Assembly (NCBI GenBank): GCA_031272035.1
Contig: JAISUO010000019.1
Location: 1 to 37,061 of the forward strand
Length of the DNA stretch: 37,061 bases
Direction: 5' to 3'
DNA from: Synergistaceae bacterium
GTDB taxonomy: Bacteria; Synergistota; Synergistia; Synergistales; Aminobacteriaceae
The stretch's first letter is position 1; every line of letters starts with the position of its first letter. The translations under genes were made by a program, and so were the position numbers. Of the stretch, positions 6,978 to 14,690 are shown in pieces. Under the pieces are notes generated by a model. That model was given only the letters and a program-made list of their open reading frames with translations, made no database searches and was not told where the DNA came from.

Positions 6978-8834
6978 ATGGGCGGAAAAAAGATGCTGCT
7001 GGGCAACGAAGCTATAGGGGAAGCCGTTGTTGCCGCCGGATGTCAGGTTGCGACGGCTTATCCGGGGACGCCGTCCTCGGAAATTCTTCCCTCCATTGCC
7101 GGATGTGCGGATCGGATTGGCGCTCCGGTGCTGACGGAGTGGGGAGGCAACGAAAAAATCGCTTTTGAAATGGCGGTGGGAGCCGCTTTCGCCGGGGCTC
7201 GAACCTGTACGCTCATGAAGCAGGTGGGCCTGAACGTCGCTGCCGATGCCTTCATGACCGCGGCTCTCTACGAGCTGAAGGGGGGCATGCTGCTGATCTC
7301 CGCGGACGACCCGGGCCCTCACAGCTCTCAGAACGAGCAGGACAGCCGGTTTTTCGCCATGTTCGCTCAGATTCCCTGTCTCGACCCGTCTGATGCCAAA
7401 GAGGCTGCGGCCATGGTGGCGGACGCCTACGCGCTCTCGGAAAAACACGGGATACTCGTCATGCTGCGTCCTACCACCCGTGTTTCTCACTGCCGGCAGG
7501 CCCTGGAGCCGGTGGAGTCCTTTGCGTCGGGGTCCGAGGTAAAGTTCGAGCGCAATCCTTCCCGCTGGATGAGCCTGCCCGCCATAGTGCGGACCTCGCA
7601 CCCGATGCACAACGCCAGAATCGCGAAAATCCGCGGAGAATTCGAGACGGAGTGGGGTAAATACAACCGCGAATATCCCGCCGCGGGGAAGGCGAAACTG
7701 GGGATTATCTCCGGAGGGGTCAATTTCACCATGCTTCGCGATCTTCTGCAGGATTGGGGACGGGACGACGTTTCCATTTTGAAGATCGGGACGCCTTATC
7801 CTCTGCCCGATGCGCTCGTGAGGGATTTTATCGCCCGGCACGAGCAGGTCCTGATTCTGGAGGAGACCTCCGCCGTCATCGAATCGCAGATTTTCGACCG
7901 CGGCAAAGTCCGGGGCCGTCATGACGGCACGGTGCCCTCGGCGGGAGAACTGCTTCCCGAGACGCTGGAGAAAATCGTTCTGGAGGTTCTTGGGGAGACG
8001 CCCCAAAAGCGCGACCTGTCCGAGCTGCAAAGCGCTCTGGACGACCTGCGGGTGACGCCGCGTCCGCCTCGCCTCTGCGCGGGCTGTCCTCACCGGGCCA
8101 GCTTCTTTGCCCTCAGACAGGCGATCCCCGGCGCGATCAATCCCTCCGACATCGGATGTTACTCCCTGGGATTTTCTCAAAAGGGAGTCGACGCCACCCT
8201 GTGCATGGGAGCTTCCGTGTCTCTGTCCTCGGGGCTGTTTCTGGCTCACAAAGCGACGGGACAGAAGCGCCCCGTCGCGGCCACCATCGGAGACTCGACC
8301 TTCTTCCACATGGGGGTTCCCGGTCTGATCTCCGCCGTCTACAACCGACACGCCTTTGTTCTGTGCATTTTGGACAACAGAATCACCGCCATGACGGGGG
8401 GCCAGAGTCACCCCGGCCTTGGAGGGAAACTGCGCGAAAATGAAGCGGGAGTCGCGGTTCCCATGGAGGCTCTGATTCGGGGCTGCGGCGTGACCTTTGT
8501 GGAAACCGTGGACGCTTACGCTGTCTCGGCCGGAACAGACGCCGTGAAACGCGCGTGGGAACACGCGGAATCTCATCAGACTCCGGCCGTGGTCATCTTC
8601 AGGCATCCCTGCGAACTGCTGCGGGAACCCCAGGATATCGTACCGATGACCGTCCTGCGGGAAAAGTGTATCGGATGTCGTTACTGCATCGACTATTTCG
8701 GCTGCCCGGGGCTGTCCTTCGATGCGGGGACGAAAAAGACCTCGATTGACGTCAAGGCCTGTGTGGACTGCGGCGTCTGCGCATTCGTCTGTCCCCACGG
8801 GGCCATTGTTAAACGGGAGGAGGCGCGGTCATGA
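6978..8834 (+). CDS. iorA: indolepyruvate:ferredoxin oxidoreductase, alpha subunit
   Basis: IorA, 618 residues, the usual size. With IorB it oxidatively decarboxylates aryl-pyruvates (from Trp, Phe, Tyr transamination) to aryl-acetyl-CoA and reduces ferredoxin, a cytosolic step in amino-acid fermentation. The N-terminus MGGKKMLLGNEAIGEAVVAAGC and AYPGTPSSEI are typical of the pyrimidine-binding domain; GCPHRASF and the GDSTFFHMG region lie in the thiamine-diphosphate domain. Two 4Fe-4S sites close the protein: Cys564/567/570/576 and Cys595/598/601/605. ATG 6978 is chosen because AGGGGGT (6961-6967) precedes it and the protein then begins as in relatives; ATG 6942 is an alternative adding 12 residues. 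It overlaps iorB by 4 bases. Confidence 0.95.
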   Translation: MGGKKMLLGNEAIGEAVVAAGCQVATAYPGTPSSEILPSIAGCADRIGAPVLTEWGGNEKIAFEMAVGAAFAGARTCTLMKQVGLNVAADAFMTAALYELKGGMLLISADDPGPHSSQNEQDSRFFAMFAQIPCLDPSDAKEAAAMVADAYALSEKHGILVMLRPTTRVSHCRQALEPVESFASGSEVKFERNPSRWMSLPAIVRTSHPMHNARIAKIRGEFETEWGKYNREYPAAGKAKLGIISGGVNFTMLRDLLQDWGRDDVSILKIGTPYPLPDALVRDFIARHEQVLILEETSAVIESQIFDRGKVRGRHDGTVPSAGELLPETLEKIVLEVLGETPQKRDLSELQSALDDLRVTPRPPRLCAGCPHRASFFALRQAIPGAINPSDIGCYSLGFSQKGVDATLCMGASVSLSSGLFLAHKATGQKRPVAATIGDSTFFHMGVPGLISAVYNRHAFVLCILDNRITAMTGGQSHPGLGGKLRENEAGVAVPMEALIRGCGVTFVETVDAYAVSAGTDAVKRAWEHAESHQTPAVVIFRHPCELLREPQDIVPMTVLREKCIGCRYCIDYFGCPGLSFDAGTKKTSIDVKACVDCGVCAFVCPHGAIVKREEARS

Positions 8835-9403
8835 ATCGGGGAATGCAGTACATCATCGCGGGGGTGGGAGGACAGGGCATCCTCTTCACGAGCAGAGTGC
8901 TGGGGAAAATTGCCATCGACAAAGGACTTCCCGTGATTGGCAGCGAAGTGCACGGCATGGCCCAGCGGGGGGGATCGGTGATCAGTCATTTCAGGGTGGG
9001 CAGCTTCTTCGGGCCCCTGATTCTGTCGGGACACGCGGATGTGGTCATGGCCTTCGACCAGAACGAGGGAATCCGGAACCTGTCCTTTCTGAGGAAGGGA
9101 GGAACCTTCATCGTCAACGTCCAGGACTTTTCGGCCCTTGAAAACCCTCATCTGAAAAAATATCTTGCGGACAACGAGATTCGGACCTGCGCCTTTCCCG
9201 GCTTCGACATCCTGAGAGAGCACATGGGGGGAAAACTCCTGTTTTTGAACGTTCTGATTTTGGGCGCGGCCAGCGGGGCGGAAGTCGAGGGCTTTGAGGA
9301 AAACAACGTCATTGCCGCCCTGAAGGAACTGGCGCCGCCGAAGCATCTGGAGGCAAATCTGAAAGTTTTCGAACTCGGACGCCAGGCCGCCCTTAACTCC
9401 TGA
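8831..9403 (+). CDS. iorB: indolepyruvate:ferredoxin oxidoreductase, beta subunit
   Basis: IorB, 190 residues, the gamma/beta-type domain of 2-oxoacid:ferredoxin oxidoreductases. The start MNRGMQYIIAGVGGQGILFTSRVLGKIA carries the family GxGGQG motif, and EVHGMAQRGGSVISH is also characteristic. It completes the IorAB enzyme, which feeds reduced ferredoxin and aryl-acetyl-CoA into energy metabolism. Its ATG overlaps the iorA stop (ATGA at 8831-8834), with GGGAGGAGG upstream, so equimolar coupled synthesis is expected. Confidence 0.95.
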   Translation: MNRGMQYIIAGVGGQGILFTSRVLGKIAIDKGLPVIGSEVHGMAQRGGSVISHFRVGSFFGPLILSGHADVVMAFDQNEGIRNLSFLRKGGTFIVNVQDFSALENPHLKKYLADNEIRTCAFPGFDILREHMGGKLLFLNVLILGAASGAEVEGFEENNVIAALKELAPPKHLEANLKVFELGRQAALNS

Positions 9404-9419
9404 GAATGCGCTTCCCCCA

Positions 9420-9899
9420 ATGAACAGAAACAATCGGAGAAGCGCCGCCTTTACCCTGGTGGAAGTCCTCGTGACGCTGACCATTGTTGGAACGCTTGCG
9501 GGAGCGGTGAGATTCGCTCCCGTTTCACTGTTCCGGCGGGACGACACGAAGGCGGAGGCGCAGCATCTGGCCCGGTGGCTGATGGGGATCATCACGATTT
9601 CCAACCAGACGGGGAGGGCTTTCACCCTGGACTGTCCCGGCAACGAATCCCGGGAGACCCTCAGCGTCGTTTTCCAGTCTCCCCGGGAGGAAGTGAAGTA
9701 CGTCCCTCGGGGAAAATGCAGCTTTCGCCGCTACAACAGCAACGCGACGGCGGAAAGTTTCTACCTCCCCCGGTGGAACACCCTGACGCCCGCGCTGACC
9801 ATTCGCGTGGCCAACGCCCGGGGAGAATGGCACTTCGTCATCGTCTCCCTCTACGGGAGGGTGCGCACGGACAGCTTCCCCTCCGCCGGCAGCTCCTGA
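9420..9899 (+). CDS. pseudopilin / type IV pilin-like protein (GspH/FimT type)
   Basis: A 159-residue protein with a class III prepilin signal: a short basic leader MNRNNRRSAA, then FTLVEVLVTLTIVGTLAGAV, with the conserved Glu at +5 and a hydrophobic helix. The residue before the cut is Ala rather than the usual Gly. The rest resembles a small pseudopilin globular domain (GspH/FimT), expected to be cut by a prepilin peptidase and to insert into the inner membrane or a pilus tip. No other pilus gene is in the window. It begins 16 bases after iorB without a clear ribosome-binding site, so it may ride on the iorAB transcript. Its last 49 bases overlap the convergent epimerase gene. Confidence 0.78.
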   Translation: MNRNNRRSAAFTLVEVLVTLTIVGTLAGAVRFAPVSLFRRDDTKAEAQHLARWLMGIITISNQTGRAFTLDCPGNESRETLSVVFQSPREEVKYVPRGKCSFRRYNSNATAESFYLPRWNTLTPALTIRVANARGEWHFVIVSLYGRVRTDSFPSAGSS

Positions 9900-10897
9900 A
9901 TCATTTCCTTCAGCCCCTCCCTCAGGGAGACGAGAGGCGCGTAGCCCAGAAGTTCTCTCGCCTGATCTATTGAAGCCGAAGAGTGTTTGATGTCGCCCTT
10001 TCGAAAATCTTCATAGAGAGGGGTCAGATTTTCCGGCAGGGCAAGCTCCCCTTTGAGGATGGCGAAAAGCTCGTTCAGCGTGGTGACGGTTCCGCAGGCG
10101 ATGTTGTAAACCTTTCCCACGGCGTCCTGTCTTTCTGTGAGGGCCGCCAGAACGTTGCTCCGGACGACATTTTTCACGTGACAGAAGTCGCGGGTGGTCT
10201 GACCGTCGCCGTAGATGGTCACGGGCTCGTTGCGCTTCAGCGCGTCGATCCATCGGGGAATCACGGCGGCGTAGGGACCGTTCGGGTCCTGTCGGGGGCC
10301 GAAGACGTTGAAATAGCGCAGCCCGATGCACTCCAGCCCGTAAAGCCTTCCCCAGACGTCCGCGTAAATCTCGTTGACAATCTTGGTGGCGGCGTAGGGG
10401 GAAAGGGGTCGTCCGGTTCGTTCCTCCCTGGCGGGAAGGGACGGGTTATCTCCGTAAACCGCGCTGGAGGAGGCATAGACGAAGCGGCGTACGCCGTTTT
10501 CTGCCGCCGCCTGCAGCATGTTGACAAATCCTGTGGTGTTGCTGTCGTGAGCCTTCAGGGGGTCGGCGATGGACTGAGGCACGGAGCCCTGAGCCGCGTG
10601 GTGGAGAACGAAGTCCACGCCCTCGCAGGACCCGGCGCAGTCGGTACGGTCTCGAATGTCGCCCTCCCGCAGGTGAAAGCGTTTTTTCCCACCGGATTCG
10701 GCCCTGCGAAGAACGTCGTCGATGTTATGCCGGAATCCTGTACTGAAGTTGTCGAGTCCGACGACCTCCTGGTCGGCCTGCAAAAGGGCTTCCACGAGAT
10801 GGGACCCGATGAATCCCGCCGCTCCCGTCACCAGCCAGCGATATTTTTTTGCCCCGTCAAGCCCCAATAATTCAGGGGAATACGCGTTCGAGTTCAT
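9851..10897 (-). CDS. UDP-sugar 4-epimerase, WbpP/TviC/GalE type
   Basis: A 348-residue extended short-chain dehydrogenase. VTGAAGFIGSH (res 23-33) is the NAD(H)-binding loop; Tyr168-x-x-x-Lys172 in SPYAATK with Ser145 region SSSAVYG form the catalytic set; LRYFNVFGPRQDP is typical of UDP-glucose/UDP-GlcNAc 4-epimerases. The N-terminal region with GLDNFSTGFRHNIDDV is closest in appearance to the WbpP/TviC branch, which supplies nucleotide sugars for polysaccharide or LPS. The exact substrate cannot be decided by eye. It is last in a minus-strand glycan cluster; TAAGGA in the upstream repeats can serve as ribosome-binding site. The 3' end runs 49 bases into the pseudopilin gene. Confidence 0.88.
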   Translation of the reverse strand: MNSNAYSPELLGLDGAKKYRWLVTGAAGFIGSHLVEALLQADQEVVGLDNFSTGFRHNIDDVLRRAESGGKKRFHLREGDIRDRTDCAGSCEGVDFVLHHAAQGSVPQSIADPLKAHDSNTTGFVNMLQAAAENGVRRFVYASSSAVYGDNPSLPAREERTGRPLSPYAATKIVNEIYADVWGRLYGLECIGLRYFNVFGPRQDPNGPYAAVIPRWIDALKRNEPVTIYGDGQTTRDFCHVKNVVRSNVLAALTERQDAVGKVYNIACGTVTTLNELFAILKGELALPENLTPLYEDFRKGDIKHSSASIDQARELLGYAPLVSLREGLKEMIQELPAEGKLSVRTLP

Positions 10898-10907
10898 GTT
10901 TTTTTCA

Positions 10908-10934
10908 TCCTTACCTTCCTTACTGTCCTTACTT
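10908..10934. repeat. 9-bp tandem repeat, three copies, upstream of the epimerase
   Basis: TCCTTACCT, TCCTTACTG and TCCTTACTT are contiguous. On the minus strand each carries GTAAGGA, so the ribosome-binding-like TAAGGA occurs three times before the epimerase start at 10897. Confidence 0.8.
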
Positions 10935-10982
10935 TTTTCAGTTATATCAGTCCTGTCGGGATATTTGCCGCAGGGCTCAGGC

Positions 10983-11969
10983 TCAGGGCCGGTGCAGATC
11001 CTCCGTCATCCGGTGGAACTCCGCCAGAGCCCGATCGGGAGCGATGTCCGCCAGACAGTCCAGCGGGCACCTGTAATCCCGACAGCCCGCTTTGGGACAG
11101 GTCACCCGCACTTCCCGAAACCAGGGCATACGGAAGTTCATCTCCCAGGCGTCCGTAACGCCAAAAAAGCCCAGAGTGGGAGTTCCCGTCAGGGAGGCGA
11201 GGTGCAGCGGCCCCGTGTCGTTTCCCACAGCGACGGTACATTCTCTGGCGATGGCCGCCATCAGCGGAAAGGGCGTCTGACCCACCAGATTCAGAACCTG
11301 GCTGCTTTTCTCCAGACCTTCCTCGATCTTTTCCGCCGTCCGGGCTTCGTCGGGACCGTGCCCGTTCAGGACAATTCCCCAGCCCTCGTCGATCAGCGGT
11401 TTCAAAAACGCGATCCAGTGCGGGATCGGCCAGAATTTTTGCGGTTTGCTGGCGCCAATGACGGCAAACAGCCTGCGAGGAAGCAGGGGAGCCAGGAGAG
11501 AACGAGCCCTCTGCAAATCCGCGGGCGCGGCAAAAATGGAGGGTTCGTCCCGGGAGGTGAAGTCCACTCCCAGCGCGTCCAGATATTCCCAGTGGGTGGT
11601 CGTGTAGGCGAACTGCAACCCGCTGTTGTAGCCCAGCCGCAGAGGAATCCCGCTGAAGAGGGAAATGAAGGCCGCGGCGCTTCCCCGGTGCAGACTGACG
11701 AGATACCTGCAGTTCAGCTTCCGGATTTGGCTGAGAACTTTCGGAAAATCGAGAGGGTGTTTTTTCACGTTCCAGAAGAGCAGATTGTCGATGTAGGGTT
11801 GATTTTGAAGAAGCGGCCCGTACTCCGGGCGGGTCAGAAAAGTGATCCGGACCCCGGGGAACTTGAGGGTAAAACGATGAGCCGCCGCCGCCGCTCGCAG
11901 GACGTCGCCAAAGGCGCTGAAGCGGATCCAGAGGACCCGATCTCCCGGCTGAGGGCGCGCTACGCCCAT
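10983..11969 (-). CDS. glycosyltransferase family 9 (heptosyltransferase-like)
   Basis: A 328-residue GT9 enzyme of the ADP-heptose:LPS heptosyltransferase type. The N-terminal RVLWIRFSAFGDVLRAAAAA is the family's GDxxxxxP-like acceptor loop, and GNDTGPLHLA (249-258) is the sugar-nucleotide site. The C-terminal end has four cysteines (291, 296, 301, 305) in a compact pattern seen in some GT9 proteins, of unknown role. It likely adds a core sugar to lipopolysaccharide at the inner face of the inner membrane. Its start overlaps the end of the upstream GT4 gene by 10 bases in another frame. Confidence 0.9.
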   Translation of the reverse strand: MGVARPQPGDRVLWIRFSAFGDVLRAAAAAHRFTLKFPGVRITFLTRPEYGPLLQNQPYIDNLLFWNVKKHPLDFPKVLSQIRKLNCRYLVSLHRGSAAAFISLFSGIPLRLGYNSGLQFAYTTTHWEYLDALGVDFTSRDEPSIFAAPADLQRARSLLAPLLPRRLFAVIGASKPQKFWPIPHWIAFLKPLIDEGWGIVLNGHGPDEARTAEKIEEGLEKSSQVLNLVGQTPFPLMAAIARECTVAVGNDTGPLHLASLTGTPTLGFFGVTDAWEMNFRMPWFREVRVTCPKAGCRDYRCPLDCLADIAPDRALAEFHRMTEDLHRP

Positions 11970-13120
11970 GAGGAGGTCCTTTCATCGTGGGGATTCAGGA
12001 CATATTGGATGGCCCTGCAGTATTCCTCGAAGGAGCGCCTCATGGAGAAATCCGCCGCCCGTTTCTTCAAAATTTCCGGAGCCATGGGAGATTCGAGGGT
12101 CTCGCGGAGGGCTGCCGCCAGGGCGTCGACGTTATTCTCCGGGACGAGGCGTCCCCATTTTCCGTCCTCCAGAATTTCTCGGGGACCCTGCCTGTTGCCG
12201 GCCGAAATGACATTGACGCCGCAGGCCAGGGCTTCGGCCAACAGGCTGGGAAAGTTCTCGTGGCTGGACATGAGAACCATCAGAGCGGCCTTCGCCATAT
12301 ACGCGGAGGTCGCTCCGCGCTCCAGAAAACAGATGTCGTCTCTGAGCTTCATCACCTCCGCCAGGGTCTCCAGGCGTTTGCGATCCTCTCCCTCTTCAGC
12401 GACGATCATCAGGCGGGCAGGGAAATTCATTTCGTCCCGCAGCAGTGAAAAGGCCCGAAGCAGGACGTTCATCCCCTTCAAATGCACAGGATCTCCGGCG
12501 CAGAAAATCACCGGAGGCTTATTTTCCTCCGAAGTCTGAAACCAGGGATGTTTCACAGGCTCGGCTATCCGGGCCGTCACCCAGGGGCCATCCACAGGAT
12601 TGTAAATGACGCGGATTTTTCTCCGGGGGACGACCCTCAGGGCCATCAATCCCCTGGCGATGCCCCGGGAAGCGCATACGCAAAGTTCCGCGTTTCTGTA
12701 CAGGAATCGCGCCGGAATCGCCCGCCGCCACCGCTGGAATTTTGATTTTTCCGCCTTGCGGAGCTCCAGCATGTTGGGTTCTGAAACGATCAGGCGAAAA
12801 AAGAAATGAAACAGCTGCTTTCCCATAGCTGCCAGACAGTTGGCAGTGTACCCGAAGGAAAGAACCACGTCCGGCTTTGCTTTTTGAAAATAATGAGCGA
12901 GGCGCAAAAGAGGAATGCCCGACCTCAGGGCGTGAAGGGGATTGTCCAGCGAAACCACGCTGACGGCCGAAGAGTGCAGCGACAAAAATTCCCCTTCTCC
13001 ATGCAGAAGAGCCAAATCCACAACAAAATCTTCCTTTCGAGAGAGCTCGTCCGCCAAAAATGGCACAATCCTCTGGATGCTCTCAAAACGAAGATCGCTG
13101 CAAAGCAGAGTTATCCTCAT
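11960..13120 (-). CDS. glycosyltransferase family 4
   Basis: A 386-residue GT-B fold enzyme. The C-terminal half shows the GT4 features: IFCAGDPVHLKGMNVLLRAF, the GATSAYMAKAALMVLMSS segment and the EX7E-like ENFPSLLAEALACGVNVI, where the acidic residues bind the nucleotide sugar. The N-terminal half contains LLCSDLRFESIQRIVPFLADEL, the acceptor side. It probably extends an LPS or capsule oligosaccharide; sugar specificity is not readable. It overlaps GT9 downstream by 10 bases and starts 51 bases after the small helical protein, so all are probably co-transcribed. The ribosome-binding site is weak. Confidence 0.9.
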   Translation of the reverse strand: MRITLLCSDLRFESIQRIVPFLADELSRKEDFVVDLALLHGEGEFLSLHSSAVSVVSLDNPLHALRSGIPLLRLAHYFQKAKPDVVLSFGYTANCLAAMGKQLFHFFFRLIVSEPNMLELRKAEKSKFQRWRRAIPARFLYRNAELCVCASRGIARGLMALRVVPRRKIRVIYNPVDGPWVTARIAEPVKHPWFQTSEENKPPVIFCAGDPVHLKGMNVLLRAFSLLRDEMNFPARLMIVAEEGEDRKRLETLAEVMKLRDDICFLERGATSAYMAKAALMVLMSSHENFPSLLAEALACGVNVISAGNRQGPREILEDGKWGRLVPENNVDALAAALRETLESPMAPEILKKRAADFSMRRSFEEYCRAIQYVLNPHDERTSSWA

Positions 13121-13171
13121 GAAAGCGGCCCGCCTGGGATCGGGACCGCAGCCAGCGCGAACGTCGCCGAT

Positions 13172-13528
13172 TTACGCGTTCGCCCGCTGTCGCAGGTTCT
13201 CAAAAAGATCCTGACGTTCGGCGTTTTGAAGGGCGATTTCAGCCATCAGCGCGGACTGCTCTTCCCGGTGCTTCTGGTTCTGGCGTTCGATGGCGAGTTT
13301 TCTGTTTCGCGCCTCGGCGAGCTCCTGAGATTTTTTCACCATCTCCGTGTGACGGTCCATCATCTGAAACGTCGTTTGCGTGTTGGCAGTCTGGGCCTCT
13401 TCTACCTTGTCGAGAGCTTCTTCCCGCACTTCCTCGGGAACGACGGCGTGGGGGCGAAAATTTTCAGCGGCCCCGTACGCGGCAAATCGTTCTGCGGAAA
13501 TGTACTCCCTGATCGCTTCTATTGCCAT
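13172..13528 (-). CDS. small helical protein of unknown function
   Basis: A 118-residue soluble protein I do not recognise. It is almost entirely predicted helical and charged, with a Gln/Glu/Arg-rich heptad-like stretch from about 45 to 115 (VEEAQTANTQTTFQMM, RNRKLAIERQNQKHREEQ). There is no signal peptide, membrane segment or cysteine. The ATG is preceded by GGGGAGG (13537-13543) at 8 bases. It heads the glycan cluster and has its own candidate promoter and a structured leader, but nothing links it functionally to glycosylation. Confidence 0.75.
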   Translation of the reverse strand: MAIEAIREYISAERFAAYGAAENFRPHAVVPEEVREEALDKVEEAQTANTQTTFQMMDRHTEMVKKSQELAEARNRKLAIERQNQKHREEQSALMAEIALQNAERQDLFENLRQRANA

Positions 13529-13551
13529 CGATGCAACCTCCCCGCATTGTT

Positions 13552-13571
13552 GTATGTCGCAGTATGTCGTA
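13552..13571. repeat. 10-bp tandem duplication
   Basis: GTATGTCGCA then GTATGTCGTA, one mismatch, in the leader of the small helical protein. Confidence 0.7.
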
Positions 13572-13589
13572 CTGGCGGGAACCTCCCGC
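13560..13589 (-). promoter_or_regulatory. two abutting hairpins in the 5' leader of the small helical protein
   Basis: Minus-strand RNA from about the expected start site folds as GCGGGA-ggt-TCCCGC (13575-13589) directly followed by CAGTA-cgaca-TACTG (13560-13574). Both stems are perfect. They could protect the 5' end or regulate translation. Confidence 0.4.
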
Positions 13590-13595
13590 TCTACT

Positions 13596-13601
13596 ATTAT
13601 A
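13596..13601 (-). promoter_or_regulatory. -10 box for the glycan cluster
   Basis: Perfect TATAAT on the minus strand, placing the transcript start near 13589, at the first leader hairpin. The -35 is weak. Confidence 0.45.
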
Positions 13602-13661
13602 TACCTTTATGCAACCTTTCTTCTCCGAAAAAGATGATATCTTCGGCAATGGTCCCTGGAG

Positions 13662-13667
13662 TATAAT
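13662..13667 (+). promoter_or_regulatory. -10 box upstream of the secreted WYVTFDGYP protein
   Basis: Perfect TATAAT on the plus strand 48 bases before ATG 13716. No clear -35. Just upstream (13627-13648) is an imperfect inverted repeat, CCGAA...TTCGG, that could be an operator. Confidence 0.4.
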
Positions 13668-13715
13668 GACCCCGTAAGCTGTATTTCAGCAGAGCAAAGC
13701 GGAGGAGTGGAGCGG

Positions 13716-14690
13716 ATGCGCGGCAAGACTAAAAAGGGATCTGTCGTTTTCGTGGCGGTTATCGCCGCGTTCCTGACGCAGGCGGGAATCGTTTCGGCCC
13801 AGCCGGTGATCGCGGCCTATCAAAAACTGTACGACATGAATTTTCAGGTCTGGCAGCCGGAGGGACTTCCCATGGGATGGTACGTCACCTTCGATGGCTA
13901 TCCGGTGGCTCAGGTCGCACGGAATCACTGGGTTTACGGCCGGCCGGGCCCGGGAGGGAGCATCGTTCCTCTCGACGTGGCGGTGGGGTCCGTGGTCCCC
14001 ATGGACGTCCCCGAACTTGCCCGGGCCGTTGTCTCCGGATGGCGGCGCGGGGTCCTGGATACGCCGGAGTTTCGCGCCGTCACTCGTTTGGGTTTTGACA
14101 ACATTGGCGTCCTTGGGGATCCTCTGGCTTTTGTCCCCGTGGCTTGGAAAACGGGAGACGCGGAGCTGCTGATCTGGCTGGGAGACCACTGGTACAGCCT
14201 CGTTCCCGCCGGCGGGCAGAGCACCTATGACGCTCTGAAGAACAGACATTCCTTTATCGTGAAAACCCTTGCGGAAAAAGCGGAAAAAAATATCGTCTGG
14301 ACCAGATCCGACACGGAAGATCTGGCCGACCTTTCCAGGGAATGGGGTTATGTCTGGCGCGGAATCATCCCCTTCGCTTCTCTGACCGCCATGGGGCAGG
14401 GCGGGGGTGAGAGCTCCACCACCACGGCGGGTGCTTTTGCCGGTATCGGAGGAAGCGGCGGTGGAACGGGGTCCGGCGGTCAGTGGGATGTCGGCGGAGA
14501 CAGCGGCTCGACCACCGGCGGAGGCAGCGGCGGCTGGGATACCGGCGACAATTCCGGCGGCGGAAGCAGCGGCGGCGGCAGTGGCTGGGACACCGGCGGG
14601 GGGAGCGGCAGCGGCGGCAATACCGATGTCGGAAGCGGAAGCGACGGAGGAAACTCCGGCGGGAACAGCGGTGGAGGCTGGGACAAATGA
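13716..14690 (+). CDS. exported WYVTFDGYP-family protein with Gly/Ser/Trp-Asp tail
   Basis: A 324-residue exported protein of no family I know. Residues 1-28 are a signal peptide. The ~200-residue mature domain carries WYVTFDGYPV...WVYG, VGSVVPMDVPEL, FVPVAW...GDHWYSLV and EWGYVWRGIIPF. All these blocks recur in the same order in the protein at 30106-30912, so the two are paralogues. From about residue 235 the protein is a low-complexity tail rich in Gly, Ser and Asp with several WD(T/V)G blocks, ending in GGGWDK; this tail is absent from the paralogue. ATG 13716 is preferred to GTG 13707 because GGAGG (13701-13705) is 10 bases before it. The stop overlaps the next start (ATGA). Localisation to periplasm or surface is inferred. 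Confidence 0.8.
   Translation: MRGKTKKGSVVFVAVIAAFLTQAGIVSAQPVIAAYQKLYDMNFQVWQPEGLPMGWYVTFDGYPVAQVARNHWVYGRPGPGGSIVPLDVAVGSVVPMDVPELARAVVSGWRRGVLDTPEFRAVTRLGFDNIGVLGDPLAFVPVAWKTGDAELLIWLGDHWYSLVPAGGQSTYDALKNRHSFIVKTLAEKAEKNIVWTRSDTEDLADLSREWGYVWRGIIPFASLTAMGQGGGESSTTTAGAFAGIGGSGGGTGSGGQWDVGGDSGSTTGGGSGGWDTGDNSGGGSSGGGSGWDTGGGSGSGGNTDVGSGSDGGNSGGNSGGGWDK

Noticed and set aside
6957-8798. 613-codon minus-strand frame opposite iorA
   Set aside because: Shadow of iorA, which has complete family motifs; no ribosome-binding site or recognisable product.
10722-12539. 605-codon plus-strand frame across the glycosyltransferases
   Set aside because: Antisense to two well-supported genes; Arg/Ser-rich composition typical of a shadow frame.
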